The notes under the pieces: generated by a model
The model's database searches: none
The model's input: only the letters and a program-made list of their open reading frames with translations
What the model was told of the DNA's origin: nothing
Position numbers and translations under genes: made by a program
Shown here: positions 55,815-64,000 of the stretch, one piece after another
How positions within the stretch are numbered: position 1 is the first letter of the stretch
Layout: each line of letters starts with the position of its first letter
Source of the DNA: JANSXG01 sp965652425
GTDB lineage: Bacteria; Planctomycetota; Phycisphaerae; Phycisphaerales; UBA1924
Assembly: GCA_965652425.1 (NCBI GenBank)
Contig: CBFGVX010000005.1
Location: forward strand, 1 to 64,000
Reading direction: 5' to 3'
DNA: 64,000 nt

Positions 55815-57073
55815 TCACGACCACCCCGCCCAACTGGTCGTACCCGCGCAGCGCCTTCTCGTGCACCGGCGTAGAACTCGAGTACATGGTCGTTGACCGT
55901 GAAACGCTCAATGTCCGGCCGATCGTCGATGAGCTGTTCAAATCCGTCAGCGGCTCCTACGACTCGGACATCCCACCGTTCGAGGACACCCCGAACATCT
56001 CCTGGTGCAACGAGCTCGCCCTGCATGTGGTCGAGCTGAAGACCGATGAGCCGTCGTCGGCTCTGGACGGCCTCGCCGCGCAATTCCAGAGTAATGTCAA
56101 CCGGGTCAACCGGCTGCTCGAAGCGTTCGACGCCCGCCTTATGCCCGGCGCGGTCCACCCCTGGATGGACCCGATGACCGAGATGCGCCTCTGGCCCCAC
56201 GAGGCAAACCCGATCTACGAGGCGTTCAACAAGATCTTCGACTGCCGCGGCCACGGCTGGGCCAACCTCCAGAGCACGCACATCAACCTGCCCTTCGCCA
56301 ACGATGAGGAGTTCGGGCGCCTCCACGCCGCCATCCGCCTCGTTCTGCCGATCATCCCGGCGATCGCCGCCAGCTCGCCCATCCTCGGCGGGCGCTGGGT
56401 CCCCATCGCCGACCAGCGGCTGGAGGTCTACCGGCGCAACTCCGCGAAGATCCCGCAGGCCGCGGGCCTGGTGATCCCCGAACCCGTCTTCACCCGCGCT
56501 GACTACGAGAAGACGATCTTCCACCCGCTCTACGCCGCGCTCAAGCCCCACGATCCCGATGGCATCCTGCAGCACGAATGGGCGAACTCCCGCGGCTGCA
56601 TCGCCCGCTTCATGCGCGGCTCCATCGAGATCCGCGTCGTGGATATCCAGGAATGCCCCGCCGCCGACCTCGCGATCGTCGCCCTCATCACCGCCGCCGT
56701 CAAAGCCATGTACGACGAGCGGTGGATCACCTACGAACAGCAGAAGCAGTTCACCGTCAAGCAGCTCCACGAGATCCTGCTCGACACCATCCGCTACGCC
56801 GAACGCACCCGCATCTTCGGCGAGCCGTTCATCGGCGCCTTCGGCATGACCGGCTCCACCGGCTGGGCCGGTGACATCTGGATCCGCATCTTCGAGGAAT
56901 TGCTCGCCGATCACCCCGAGTTCGCGCCCACCCTCCGCACGCTGCTCACGCACGGCACGCTCTCGACACGCATCAACAAAACCATCGGGCGCTACCCCGA
57001 CCGCACGCAGCTCCACCGCATCGCCTCGGACATGGCCGACTGCCTGAGCGAGGGGCGGCTGTACGGTGTCTGA
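55811..57073 (+). CDS. GCS2-family carboxylate-amine ligase
   Basis: The 420-residue protein has the GCS2 blocks: FSCTGVELEYMVVD at the start, CNELALHVVELKTDEPS, STHINLPFAN, and AASSPILGGR. Members such as YbdK and glutamate-cysteine ligases join an amino group to the gamma-carboxylate of glutamate. Close to GCS2 partners of RimK-like ligases, it probably makes a gamma-glutamyl or related bond. It overlaps the FGase-like gene by eight bases. Confidence 0.9.
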
Positions 57074-57779
57074 GCCGATCGTCCCCCTGATCAGCTGCGA
57101 GCACGCTTCCAACGCCGTCCCGGAACAGTACGCCCACCTCTTCGCATCGCCGGAGGCACAGCGGCTGCTCTCCACGCACCGCGGCTGGGACATCGGCGCG
57201 CTCCCCGTCGCCGTCGATCTCGCCCAACGGCTCAGCGCCCCGCTGCTCTGCACCCGGATCACCCGCCTGCTCATCGAGGCCAACCGCTCGCTCGAAGCGC
57301 ACGACCTGTTCTCAGCGATCTCGCGCGACCTGCCCGACGCCGAAAAGCAGGCCATCATCGATCGGTACTACCTCCCGTACCGCACCTCCCTCGAGCGCAC
57401 CATCGCCGCCCTCATCGGCTCCGGCCATCGCGTCCTGCACCTCTCGGTGCACTCCTGTACCGACGAACTCAACGGCAACACCCGTGACTTCGAGCTCGGC
57501 CTGCTCTTCGATCCCAAGCGCAGCTTCGAGTCGCGCATCACAGCCCGCATCTCCGACTGGTTCTCGCGCGAGCACCCCGAATACCGCGTCGTTCACAACA
57601 AGCCCTACCTCGGCACCGACGACGGCATGACCACCGAGCTGCGCAAGCTGTTCCCGGACCCGGTCTACGCCGGCATCGAACTCGAACTCCGCCAGGGACA
57701 CATCGCGGACCCGGACGCACGGCATTCGATGGCGAGCGCACTCAGACTCGCTGCCGAGTCATGCCTCGATGCATGCTGA
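57066..57779 (+). CDS. N-formylglutamate amidohydrolase-like protein
   Basis: The 237-residue protein has the FGase pattern: SCEHASNAVPEQ near the start, HRGWDIGA, ITRLLIEANRS, LHLSVHSCTDELNG and GMTTELRKLFPDPVYAGIELELRQG. The family removes formyl or other acyl groups from glutamate; here it may trim, edit or recycle the product of the ligase pair. The start at 57066 overlaps the GCS2 stop. It ends the operon; convergent with a PNPOx gene 14 bases away. Confidence 0.9.
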   Translation: MSEPIVPLISCEHASNAVPEQYAHLFASPEAQRLLSTHRGWDIGALPVAVDLAQRLSAPLLCTRITRLLIEANRSLEAHDLFSAISRDLPDAEKQAIIDRYYLPYRTSLERTIAALIGSGHRVLHLSVHSCTDELNGNTRDFELGLLFDPKRSFESRITARISDWFSREHPEYRVVHNKPYLGTDDGMTTELRKLFPDPVYAGIELELRQGHIADPDARHSMASALRLAAESCLDAC

Positions 57780-57792
57780 GCGGCGTCGCTGA

Positions 57793-58416
57793 TCAGGGGT
57801 GCAGCCAGTCCGACAATGCCAATCCGCCTTCGGCATCCCATCGAAACTGCGCTCGCCGATGCCCGCCGTGGTGCAGCCACAACCAGTCCAGCTCCATCAC
57901 GCGCGTCCGCACCAGCGCGAAGTTCGCGCGCCCGTCCTCGCTGCGCTGCGCATCCGGCTCGCTCCGCAGCACATCCTCCGGAAGGTTCGCGCTCGGTTCG
58001 TCCGACCGGGTCCCCGGCTCGTGCGGTGCGAGGTAACACCGCCGGCTCATCAGCGCGGTCCGCGACCAGGCCCGCTCGAACTCCTCGCCCTCCACATGCA
58101 CTTCCGCCAGCGCCCGCACCCGGAGCTGAACCCTCGCCTTCGCGTCGTAGAACATCCACGCAACCATCGGTTGCCGCCGGATGTCGTTGAGCTTCGGTGC
58201 GCGACGATCGGTGTGGCACCCCAGGACCAGCGCACCCGGGTCCGCCTGACGCAGCACCACCGTGCGCGCCCGAGGCGTACCATCCGTCGCATCCGTCGTG
58301 CACAGCACGGGCGTGCGAAACGCGTGGCGTCGGTCCTTCGTCGCCCGCACCAGCATCGTCCACGCCGAGCCCGGTATTTCCGCCAGCTCGATGTCCCCGG
58401 ATGATTCCTCGCTCAT
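57793..58416 (-). CDS. Pyridoxamine 5'-phosphate oxidase-like flavoprotein
   Basis: The 207-residue protein has the PNPOx split-barrel pattern: VLCTTDATDGTPRARTVVLRQAD at the FMN site, DRRAPKLNDIRRQPMVAWMFYDAKARVQLRV and the C-terminal ELDWLWLHHGGHRRAQFRWD. It resembles the Alr4036-type subgroup rather than true PdxH, so substrate is uncertain. It stands alone. Confidence 0.8.
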   Translation of the reverse strand: MSEESSGDIELAEIPGSAWTMLVRATKDRRHAFRTPVLCTTDATDGTPRARTVVLRQADPGALVLGCHTDRRAPKLNDIRRQPMVAWMFYDAKARVQLRVRALAEVHVEGEEFERAWSRTALMSRRCYLAPHEPGTRSDEPSANLPEDVLRSEPDAQRSEDGRANFALVRTRVMELDWLWLHHGGHRRAQFRWDAEGGLALSDWLHP

Positions 58417-58573
58417 GGACCAACGCTAGCCCGTTACCCTTGATCCGGCGAGCATTCCGCTTCACGCCCCTGAACAACCACCGTTTTTGTGGGAATCTTC
58501 TGCCACGCCTTCCCGTTCAAGTGGTACAACCTTTGGGCGACATTCCCGGCCGCCCCCCCAGGAGAACTGACTC

Positions 58574-59155
58574 ATGACCCGAATCTCCCGATCCCTGACA
58601 AACCCGCTCCTCGCCGCGACCGCGATCCCCGCGATGCTCCTCGCCGGCTGCCAGACCTATCCGCCCGAAGACTACGGGCGCACCACGACCGTCCCCGTCG
58701 ATCAGCGCCAGTCCTACGAGCGCGGCCTCGCCTCCAAGGACCTCACCGCCGCGACCGACGACATGGTGCGCTCCATCGCCGCCAAACCGGAGATCCGCGA
58801 CAGCCCGTACCGCGTGCAGATCGTCATGGCCGATGTGGTCAACCGCACCTCGATGCCAGCGCGCAACTACGACATCTACCTCGCGCGCATCCGCGCCCTG
58901 CTCAACCAGACCGATTCGCGCTACAACATCGGCTTCGTCACCGAGAAGGCCCGCGTCGAACAGCTGCGTCGCTCCGAAGGCCTCGACCCCGCCGGCGGCT
59001 CGTCCTACGCCTCCAAAGCCGATTACGCGCTGCAGGGCGAGTTCTACGATCTGCCCAACCAGGGCTCGAACTACTACCTGCTCACCTTCCAGATCGTCGA
59101 CCTCAGCGACGGCGAGATCTACTGGGAGAACTCCTACGAAGTGAAGTTCGACTGA
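58574..59155 (+). CDS. LpoB-like lipoprotein 1
   Basis: The 193-residue protein has a lipobox (LLAGC, Cys near residue 26) after a signal peptide, and a C-terminal domain with KADYALQGEFYDL, YLLTFQIVDLSDGEIYWENSYEVKF that matches LpoB, the outer membrane activator of penicillin-binding protein 1B. AGGAG lies nine bases before the ATG. It begins a cluster with three related lipoprotein genes. Confidence 0.82.
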   Translation: MTRISRSLTNPLLAATAIPAMLLAGCQTYPPEDYGRTTTVPVDQRQSYERGLASKDLTAATDDMVRSIAAKPEIRDSPYRVQIVMADVVNRTSMPARNYDIYLARIRALLNQTDSRYNIGFVTEKARVEQLRRSEGLDPAGGSSYASKADYALQGEFYDLPNQGSNYYLLTFQIVDLSDGEIYWENSYEVKFD

Positions 59156-59172
59156 GCACGGGGGCTACAGCG

Positions 59173-59739
59173 ATGCACACCACGCTGCGAACCATCGCAC
59201 CTGTCGTGCTCTGCGCCCTCGGTGTCGTGCTCGGCGGCTGCGCTGCGCCACGCATCCAGACCACGCAGCTCACCTCCACCGATGTCGTCCAGATGACCGA
59301 CGAGATGACCGCCTCGCTCACCCGAGACGAATTCATCTCCACCCGTTCACCATCCAGCGAGCCGTGGGTGTTCTCGATCGACCGTGTGCGGAACCTCACC
59401 GAGCACCCGATGTCCATGAACCAGCGCTGGGCCACCATGGCCCGGTTGCGCTCGCGCCTGGCCCAGACGGACTTCGCGCGCGAGCGCAACATCGCATGGA
59501 TCCTCCCGCCCGACCTCTGGCAGCAGTACGCCCCCGATTCCTACGACCCCGCCGCCCAGCGCCGCCTCCCGACCCACTCCCTTCACGCCACCTTCTACTC
59601 CGACACCACCAGCTCGCTCGCCGGTCGCAGCGATGCCTACCTCTGCGCGTTCACCCTCACCGATCTCGCCACCGGCCAGATCGTCTGGGAGGACCGCTTC
59701 GAGGTGAAGTACACCCAGCGATCCGACTCGATCCATTGA
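59173..59739 (+). CDS. LpoB-like lipoprotein 2
   Basis: From ATG 59173 (MHTTLRTIAP) the 188-residue product has a lipobox (LGGC), and the C-terminal block AYLCAFTLTDLATGQIVWEDRFEVKY parallels LpoB. It differs much from lipoprotein 1, so it is an old paralogue. The long frame upstream to 58489 is a shadow. It overlaps the next start by one base. Confidence 0.75.
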   Translation: MHTTLRTIAPVVLCALGVVLGGCAAPRIQTTQLTSTDVVQMTDEMTASLTRDEFISTRSPSSEPWVFSIDRVRNLTEHPMSMNQRWATMARLRSRLAQTDFARERNIAWILPPDLWQQYAPDSYDPAAQRRLPTHSLHATFYSDTTSSLAGRSDAYLCAFTLTDLATGQIVWEDRFEVKYTQRSDSIH

Positions 59740-61487
59740 TGACCATGCCACGCCGCCGCACAGCCCGATCCCGCCTCACGCGCTCCGCCGGCGCAGCGCT
59801 CGGGTGCTCGGTATTCGCCCTCGGCGCGTGCGCTTCGTCCGGCAGCGATCCGACCCAGGCCGCGGCGACCCGCTTCTACGCGGGCAACTTCGCCGACGCC
59901 CGCGAAATCCTTCGCGCCACCGCCTATCGCGAGCCGCCGACGGAGAACACAGTCCTCGCCGCCTCCGCCCTCGGCTTCGCCTCCCTCGCCGCCGGCTCCA
60001 CCTACGAAGCGCAGAAAGCCCTGCTCCGCGCCTACGACTTCCTCGAATCCGGAGCGGTCAACGACGAGGGCCGCGTCTTCGCCGCCACCGTCTTCACCGA
60101 CTCCGCGCTCGTCTACAAGGGCGAGCCATTCGAGCAGGCCATGACCTACCACGCCCTCGCCGTCGCCGCGGCTCTCGAGGGCGACTGGGAAACCGTGCGC
60201 ATCGCCTCCCGCGCTGCCACCCGCAAGCTCCGCGACTACGACGACGCCCGATCCGCCGGACACTCCACGCCCGAAGAGATCGCCCGCCGTGCCGCAGATC
60301 AGGGCAACGACTTCCTCGAAGACGAAGCCCGCCTCGTCGACACCGACTTCGCCGCGGCGTACCTGCTCGAAGCCATCGCCGACCGCGCCCTCGGCATCCG
60401 CTCCAACGCGATCGAACTCGCCATCGGTGCCGATCCCTCCGTCGAACCCATCGCTCGCAGAATCGAGCGGGGCGAGTACAACACCCTCGTCATCGCCCAC
60501 ACCGGACGCGGCCCCATCAAGCAGAATGTCGGGCGCGACGGCGTCTCCACCCTCTGGGGCACCCGCGCCAACCCCGTCCCCGGCGGCCTCGCGCTGGAGT
60601 ACAACGGCACGCAGCACGCCGGCCCGGCCCAGCCCGTCGAAGACATCAACGCGATGAGCCGCGATCACCGCTGGATCAACCTCCAGTCCATCCGCGAACT
60701 CAAATCCGTCCTCGGCGACGGGCTCATCATCGCGGGCGCGGTCGTCTCCCAGATCGATTCCGACTCCGGCGAGAGCGTGCTCATCGGCCTCGGCCTCATC
60801 GGCGCGGGCCTGCTCTCGAAAGCCGGTGCCCAGGCCGACACGCGCCACAACCCGCTGCTCCCCGCCGCCGTGTACATCATGGTCGCCGACCTGCCCGTGC
60901 CCGGCGAAGCACAGACCCCGCCCGACCTCGTGCTGCGCGTCGCCGGTGTTCCCGACGCCGCCTACCGCATCCCGCGCTTCGCGCCCGGCACCACCGACAA
61001 CCCCGCCGTGGCCTACTTCCGCTTCGTCGGCACGCAGACCCAGCCGGGGCTGAGCGCCTCAGACCCGATCTACGCCCACGACGGGTACCCGCCCGCCGTC
61101 GGTGATTACCCGTGGATCCTCGGCGGGCGCGATGTCTCCACGCCCTCGCCCGAAGTGCTCCGCATCTACCAGGCCGGCGGCTACTTCGACAACTGGACCG
61201 TCGAGGACCTCGAGCGACTCTACCGCGATGAGGGCATCCAGTTCGCCGAAGGCCCGCTCGAAGAGGGCGACAACCGCCACGAGTCCTACCGCCACATCCT
61301 CGAAGGCGGCAAGGTCCTCGCCACCCCCAACCTCAATACCCTCGGCGCAAAACTGCTGTATTACGCGCCCCACCCCCCGTACCAGCCCGTCAGCGATCGC
61401 GTGCGCAACCTCGCCGAGGCCATCCGCACCCAAGGCCCCGCCGCAACCGCGCGCGACGCCCAGCCATACACTCCAACCGGGAACTGA
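59739..61487 (+). CDS. COG3014-like secreted lipoprotein-cluster protein
   Basis: From ATG 59739 the 582-residue protein has a signal with a lipobox-like LGACA, an N-terminal helical TPR-like part (ATRFYAGNFADAREILR...), a Gly-rich middle, and a large domain. This gene is a neighbour of LpoB and YcfL in many genomes (COG3014); its role is not known. It overlaps the preceding stop by one base. Confidence 0.72.
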   Translation: MTMPRRRTARSRLTRSAGAALGCSVFALGACASSGSDPTQAAATRFYAGNFADAREILRATAYREPPTENTVLAASALGFASLAAGSTYEAQKALLRAYDFLESGAVNDEGRVFAATVFTDSALVYKGEPFEQAMTYHALAVAAALEGDWETVRIASRAATRKLRDYDDARSAGHSTPEEIARRAADQGNDFLEDEARLVDTDFAAAYLLEAIADRALGIRSNAIELAIGADPSVEPIARRIERGEYNTLVIAHTGRGPIKQNVGRDGVSTLWGTRANPVPGGLALEYNGTQHAGPAQPVEDINAMSRDHRWINLQSIRELKSVLGDGLIIAGAVVSQIDSDSGESVLIGLGLIGAGLLSKAGAQADTRHNPLLPAAVYIMVADLPVPGEAQTPPDLVLRVAGVPDAAYRIPRFAPGTTDNPAVAYFRFVGTQTQPGLSASDPIYAHDGYPPAVGDYPWILGGRDVSTPSPEVLRIYQAGGYFDNWTVEDLERLYRDEGIQFAEGPLEEGDNRHESYRHILEGGKVLATPNLNTLGAKLLYYAPHPPYQPVSDRVRNLAEAIRTQGPAATARDAQPYTPTGN

Positions 61488-61508
61488 CCACAGAAAGGAC
61501 ACCCGTCC

Positions 61509-61934
61509 ATGACCAGCAAGACCACCCTCATCGTTCTGCTCGGTGCAGCCGCCCTGTCGCTCGGCGCCTGCCAGAAGTCGGTCGACCCATCGCCGAACGC
61601 CGGCCTGCTCGACCCCGTCCCCGCGCCCGCCAACAACCCGCAGGTGTCGCTCGGCAGCCCCGAGCTCGCCCAGCTCCTCGGTTTCGAGCCGGGCATCGTC
61701 GAACGGCGCAACGGTCTGCTGCATGTCGCCGTGCCGATGCGCAACCTTACCAACAACCGCTACACCCTCGACTACCGCTTCTTCTTCTACGACGAGAACG
61801 GCATGGAGGTCGGCCCGCAGATGGGCTATCAGGAAATCATCCTCGACCCCAAGGAGCAGCGCCGCCCCGCCACCAACGCCCCCGACGGCCGCGCCGTCGC
61901 CTACCGCCTGCATGTGAAGTGGGCCAACCGCTGA
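61509..61934 (+). CDS. YcfL-like lipoprotein (DUF1425)
   Basis: The 141-residue protein has a lipobox (LSLGAC, Cys near residue 20) and the YcfL block RRNGLLHVAVPMRNLTNNRYTLDYRFFFYDENGMEV. In E. coli ycfL stands next to lpoB, and the same pairing is seen here. Function unknown, presumably envelope related. It ends the lipoprotein cluster. Confidence 0.82.
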   Translation: MTSKTTLIVLLGAAALSLGACQKSVDPSPNAGLLDPVPAPANNPQVSLGSPELAQLLGFEPGIVERRNGLLHVAVPMRNLTNNRYTLDYRFFFYDENGMEVGPQMGYQEIILDPKEQRRPATNAPDGRAVAYRLHVKWANR

Positions 61935-61985
61935 GCGTTGCTCGGGGTGGCATGGCCGCCCCTTGAGGCGGCTATGTCTTCTCAT

Positions 61986-62040
61986 TCTCCTTCTCCCCTC
62001 GCGGGAGAAGGTGGCCGCGAAGCGGACGGATGAGGGGGCG
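61986..62040. repeat. Short palindromic repeat, second locus
   Basis: Holds CCTTCTCCCCTCGCGGGAGA... identical over 26 bases (61989-62014) to the complement of 24819-24844, then a small hairpin (CCGCGAAGCGG), then CGGATGAGGGGGCG as at 24782-24795. The hairpin loop between the blocks differs in sequence and length. It resembles common dispersed palindromic repeats. Confidence 0.75.
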
Positions 62041-62078
62041 GCCCGAATCTTCCGGCCATCACAAGCGTCACACCCAAT

Positions 62079-62112
62079 AAAAAACCCCGCTCCACGCGGG
62101 GTCGTTTTCTTT
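62079..62112 (-). terminator. Bidirectional terminator between lpdA and the YcfL gene
   Basis: CCCCGC (62085-62090) and GCGGGG (62096-62101) pair with a five-base loop. Six T follow on the minus strand (from A at 62079-62084) and a TTTT run on the plus strand, so both convergent transcripts can end here. Confidence 0.85.
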
Positions 62113-62128
62113 CAGATCAACGCTTCGC

Positions 62129-63649
62129 TCACGCGTGAATCACACGCCCCTCCGAAGCCAAGCTGGCCTCGTGGATCGCCTCGTGCATCGTCGGGTGCGC
62201 GTGCACCGTCACATTGATCTCCTCGCTCGTCGCCTCCAGTCGGCGCGCCAGCGTGAGCTCGGCGATCAGCTCCGTCGCCTCGTGGCCGAGGATGTGGGCG
62301 CCCAGGATCTCGCCCCGCGGCAAACCGCGGATGATCTTCACCAGCCCCTTGTTCTGGCCCGCCGCGATCGCCTTGCCGTGCGACATCAGACTGTACGAAC
62401 CGACCTGGTAGTCCTTGTCCTTGACCAGCCCGTTCTCCTTGAGCGCCCGCTCCGTGAAGCCGACCGACGCCACCTGCGGGTGGCAGTAGGTGCAGCCGGG
62501 GATCACCGTGTAGTCCATCGGGATCGGGTCGTGACCGGCGATCCGCTCGACCGCGATGATCGCCTCCTCCGACGCCACATGCGCCAGCCACGGCGGGCCG
62601 ATCACATCGCCCACGGCGTAGATGCCGGGGATGTTCGTCGCGTAGGTCAGGTTCATCGGCTCCGGCGAGTTCGGCACATAGTCCGTCTTGATGTGGTCCT
62701 TGACGGTCTCGATGCCCAGCGAATCGTCGAACAGGCCGTCGTAACGCCCCTTCACGCCGATCGCCAGCAGCACCTTGTCGCCCTCGATGACCTCGGCCTT
62801 GCTCTCGTCGGCCTTGCCGTCCTTGAACGGCGCCACCGTGACCTTCACCCCGTCCTTGGTCTTCTCGATGTTCGTGACCGTCGTCGAGGTCCGGATGTTC
62901 ATGCCTTGCTTCTTGAAGAGCTTCTCCAGCTCCTTCGAGATGTCATCATCTTCCACCGGCACGATCCGCGGCATCATCTCCAGCACGGTCACTTCCGTGC
63001 CGTACGAGTTGTAGAAGTACGCGAACTCGATCCCGATCGCCCCCGCGCCGACCACGATCAGCTTCTTGGGCTGCTCGGGCAGCGTCATCGCCTCGCGGGC
63101 GCCGATGATCTTGTCGCCGTCGAACCGCGCGAACGGCAGGTCCCGCGCGACCGACCCGGTCGCCACGAGGATGTTGTCGCAGGTGATCTGCTCGATCTTC
63201 TTGCCGATCGTCACCGGGGCGTGCGTCAGTGTCGACTTGACCTCCGCCTCCTGGATCTCGATCGTGCACTTGGCCGAGTTCTTCCGGCCCGACAGGATCT
63301 TCGCGTTCCCCTGGATGTGGTCGATCTTGTTCTTCTTCAGCAGGAAGCCGATGCCCTTGTTGAGCTTGTCCGCCACGCCGCGGCTGCGACCGATCACCTT
63401 CGACCAGTCGACCCGCAGGTTGTCGAACGACAGACCCCAGTCGTCGGCCTCCTTCGAAACCTTCTCGTACAGCTCGGCGTTCGCCAAGAGACTCTTCGAA
63501 GGGATGCAGCCCCAGTTCAGGCACACGCCGCCGAGCTTGTCCCGCTCGACGCACGCGACCTTCAGGCCGAGCTGAGCCGCGCGGATCGCGCCGACATACC
63601 CGGCGGGTCCGCCGCCGATCACAACCAGGTCGTAGTGCTTCTCAGCCAC
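62129..63649 (-). CDS. lpdA: Dihydrolipoyl dehydrogenase
   Basis: From GTG 63649 (VAEKHYDLVVIGGG) the 506-residue protein has the FAD motif VIGGGPAGYVGAI, the redox disulfide Cys43-Cys48 in GGVCLNWGCIPSK, the NAD motif IVVGAGAIGIEFAY, GDVIGPPWLAH, and the catalytic His-Glu in HAHPTMHEAIHE. It reoxidises lipoamide in 2-oxoacid dehydrogenase complexes. It is about 30 residues longer than usual due to insertions near residues 130-165 and 295-310. The longer frame to 63724 is less likely. Confidence 0.93.
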   Translation of the reverse strand: MAEKHYDLVVIGGGPAGYVGAIRAAQLGLKVACVERDKLGGVCLNWGCIPSKSLLANAELYEKVSKEADDWGLSFDNLRVDWSKVIGRSRGVADKLNKGIGFLLKKNKIDHIQGNAKILSGRKNSAKCTIEIQEAEVKSTLTHAPVTIGKKIEQITCDNILVATGSVARDLPFARFDGDKIIGAREAMTLPEQPKKLIVVGAGAIGIEFAYFYNSYGTEVTVLEMMPRIVPVEDDDISKELEKLFKKQGMNIRTSTTVTNIEKTKDGVKVTVAPFKDGKADESKAEVIEGDKVLLAIGVKGRYDGLFDDSLGIETVKDHIKTDYVPNSPEPMNLTYATNIPGIYAVGDVIGPPWLAHVASEEAIIAVERIAGHDPIPMDYTVIPGCTYCHPQVASVGFTERALKENGLVKDKDYQVGSYSLMSHGKAIAAGQNKGLVKIIRGLPRGEILGAHILGHEATELIAELTLARRLEATSEEINVTVHAHPTMHEAIHEASLASEGRVIHA

Positions 63650-63796
63650 GGGGTACGGTCCTTCCTTCAAGCTAGATGCCCCCGGCAAGGCGAGGGATCG
63701 ATCGTTCGCAGGGTGTTCGGGCAAATCGACCCGAAACGGACCGGATTGTAGCCGCTCACCCGCCGTCCCGCCGCCGATGAAACCGCTCGCGCCGCC

Positions 63797-64000
63797 TCAC
63801 ATCACCAGCGATTCCAGCCCGCCAAACCCCACCGGCTCCTTCGTGAAGAACGGCTCGGCGTACCGCGTCCCGATCCGCGAGCCGAAGTACCCCAGCCGCT
63901 CGGTCACGAAGCTCTCGACGCTCTGCCCGTCCGGGTTCGCCCCGATCCGCCCGGGCGCGACGAACTGCGTGTGGTACGCCTCCATCGACTGGATCTTCTG
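63797..64000 (-). CDS. BshB1-like (PIG-L) deacetylase, C-terminal end only
   Basis: The last 67 codons of a gene running off the right edge. RLGYFGSRIGTRYAEPFF matches the C-terminal part of bacillithiol-type N-acetylglucosaminyl malate deacetylases (BshB1), where RxxxxGxxIGxxYxEPF is usual. The zinc-binding N-terminal part lies outside the window, so the call is tentative. Confidence 0.55.
   Translation of the reverse strand, partial: QKIQSMEAYHTQFVAPGRIGANPDGQSVESFVTERLGYFGSRIGTRYAEPFFTKEPVGFGGLESLVM

Overview
The window looks like a chromosome segment of a planctomycete, most probably of the class Phycisphaerae. Evidence is the high GC content, small zinc-ribbon membrane proteins typical of that phylum (28527-29396, 41436-41882), an aroD-aroE fusion (24876-26528), long secreted proteins ending in dockerin-like LDDLN...LTNFG repeats (47757-49358, 50800-53436), and an ATP synthase operon with both AtpZ-like and AtpI-like proteins. 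The assignment is inference from gene content; no rRNA gene is present.

Region 1 (1 to about 20,000) is accessory DNA. The left part (1837-10244, all minus strand) is an integrated-element core: a ParB/methyltransferase fusion, a primase-polymerase/DUF3987 helicase-like protein, a small sigma-like factor, an unknown protein, and a tightly overlapping module of HTH protein, large serine recombinase, DUF2924 protein and a small leader ORF. The two promoter regions of this core share an element with identical 16-bp spacing (5753-5803 and 10281-10333), perhaps read by the island's own sigma-like factor. The right part (10747-19989, plus strand) is an extended type I restriction-modification operon: GIY-YIG-like protein, half-length HsdS-like protein, C-tail-anchored unknown protein, HsdM, HsdS, HEPN protein, a 31-codon micro-ORF, HsdR and a YgjP-like metallopeptidase, mostly overlapping. 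The island ends near a 200-bp segment (20005-20205) that duplicates the 3' flank of the tRNA-Asn gene at 21151-21222.

Region 2 (20,277-47,660) is mostly core genome: rpmE, prfA, a YhiN-like flavoprotein, aroDE, a FabZ/ACP/FabZ cluster, purM, envelope proteins (a flippase-like membrane protein, a 1021-residue secreted protein, a PagL-like lipid A deacylase, a DUF368/PopT-like carrier), an incomplete oligopeptide transporter (oppAB only), slyX, and an ATP synthase operon that stops after atpA at a strong terminator, so atpG, atpD and atpC must lie elsewhere.

Region 3 (47,757-64,000) holds two dockerin-bearing secreted proteins around an RMD1/DUF155-like membrane protein; then a compact four-gene operon (53590-57779) of C39-like peptidase, RLAN/RimK-type ATP-grasp ligase, GCS2-type carboxylate-amine ligase and N-formylglutamate-amidohydrolase-like protein. 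That operon looks like a peptide-metabolite or peptide-tagging system without a known product and is the best candidate for an undescribed biology. A PNPOx-like flavoprotein, a lipoprotein cluster of LpoB/YcfL type, lpdA, and the end of a BshB1-like deacetylase follow.
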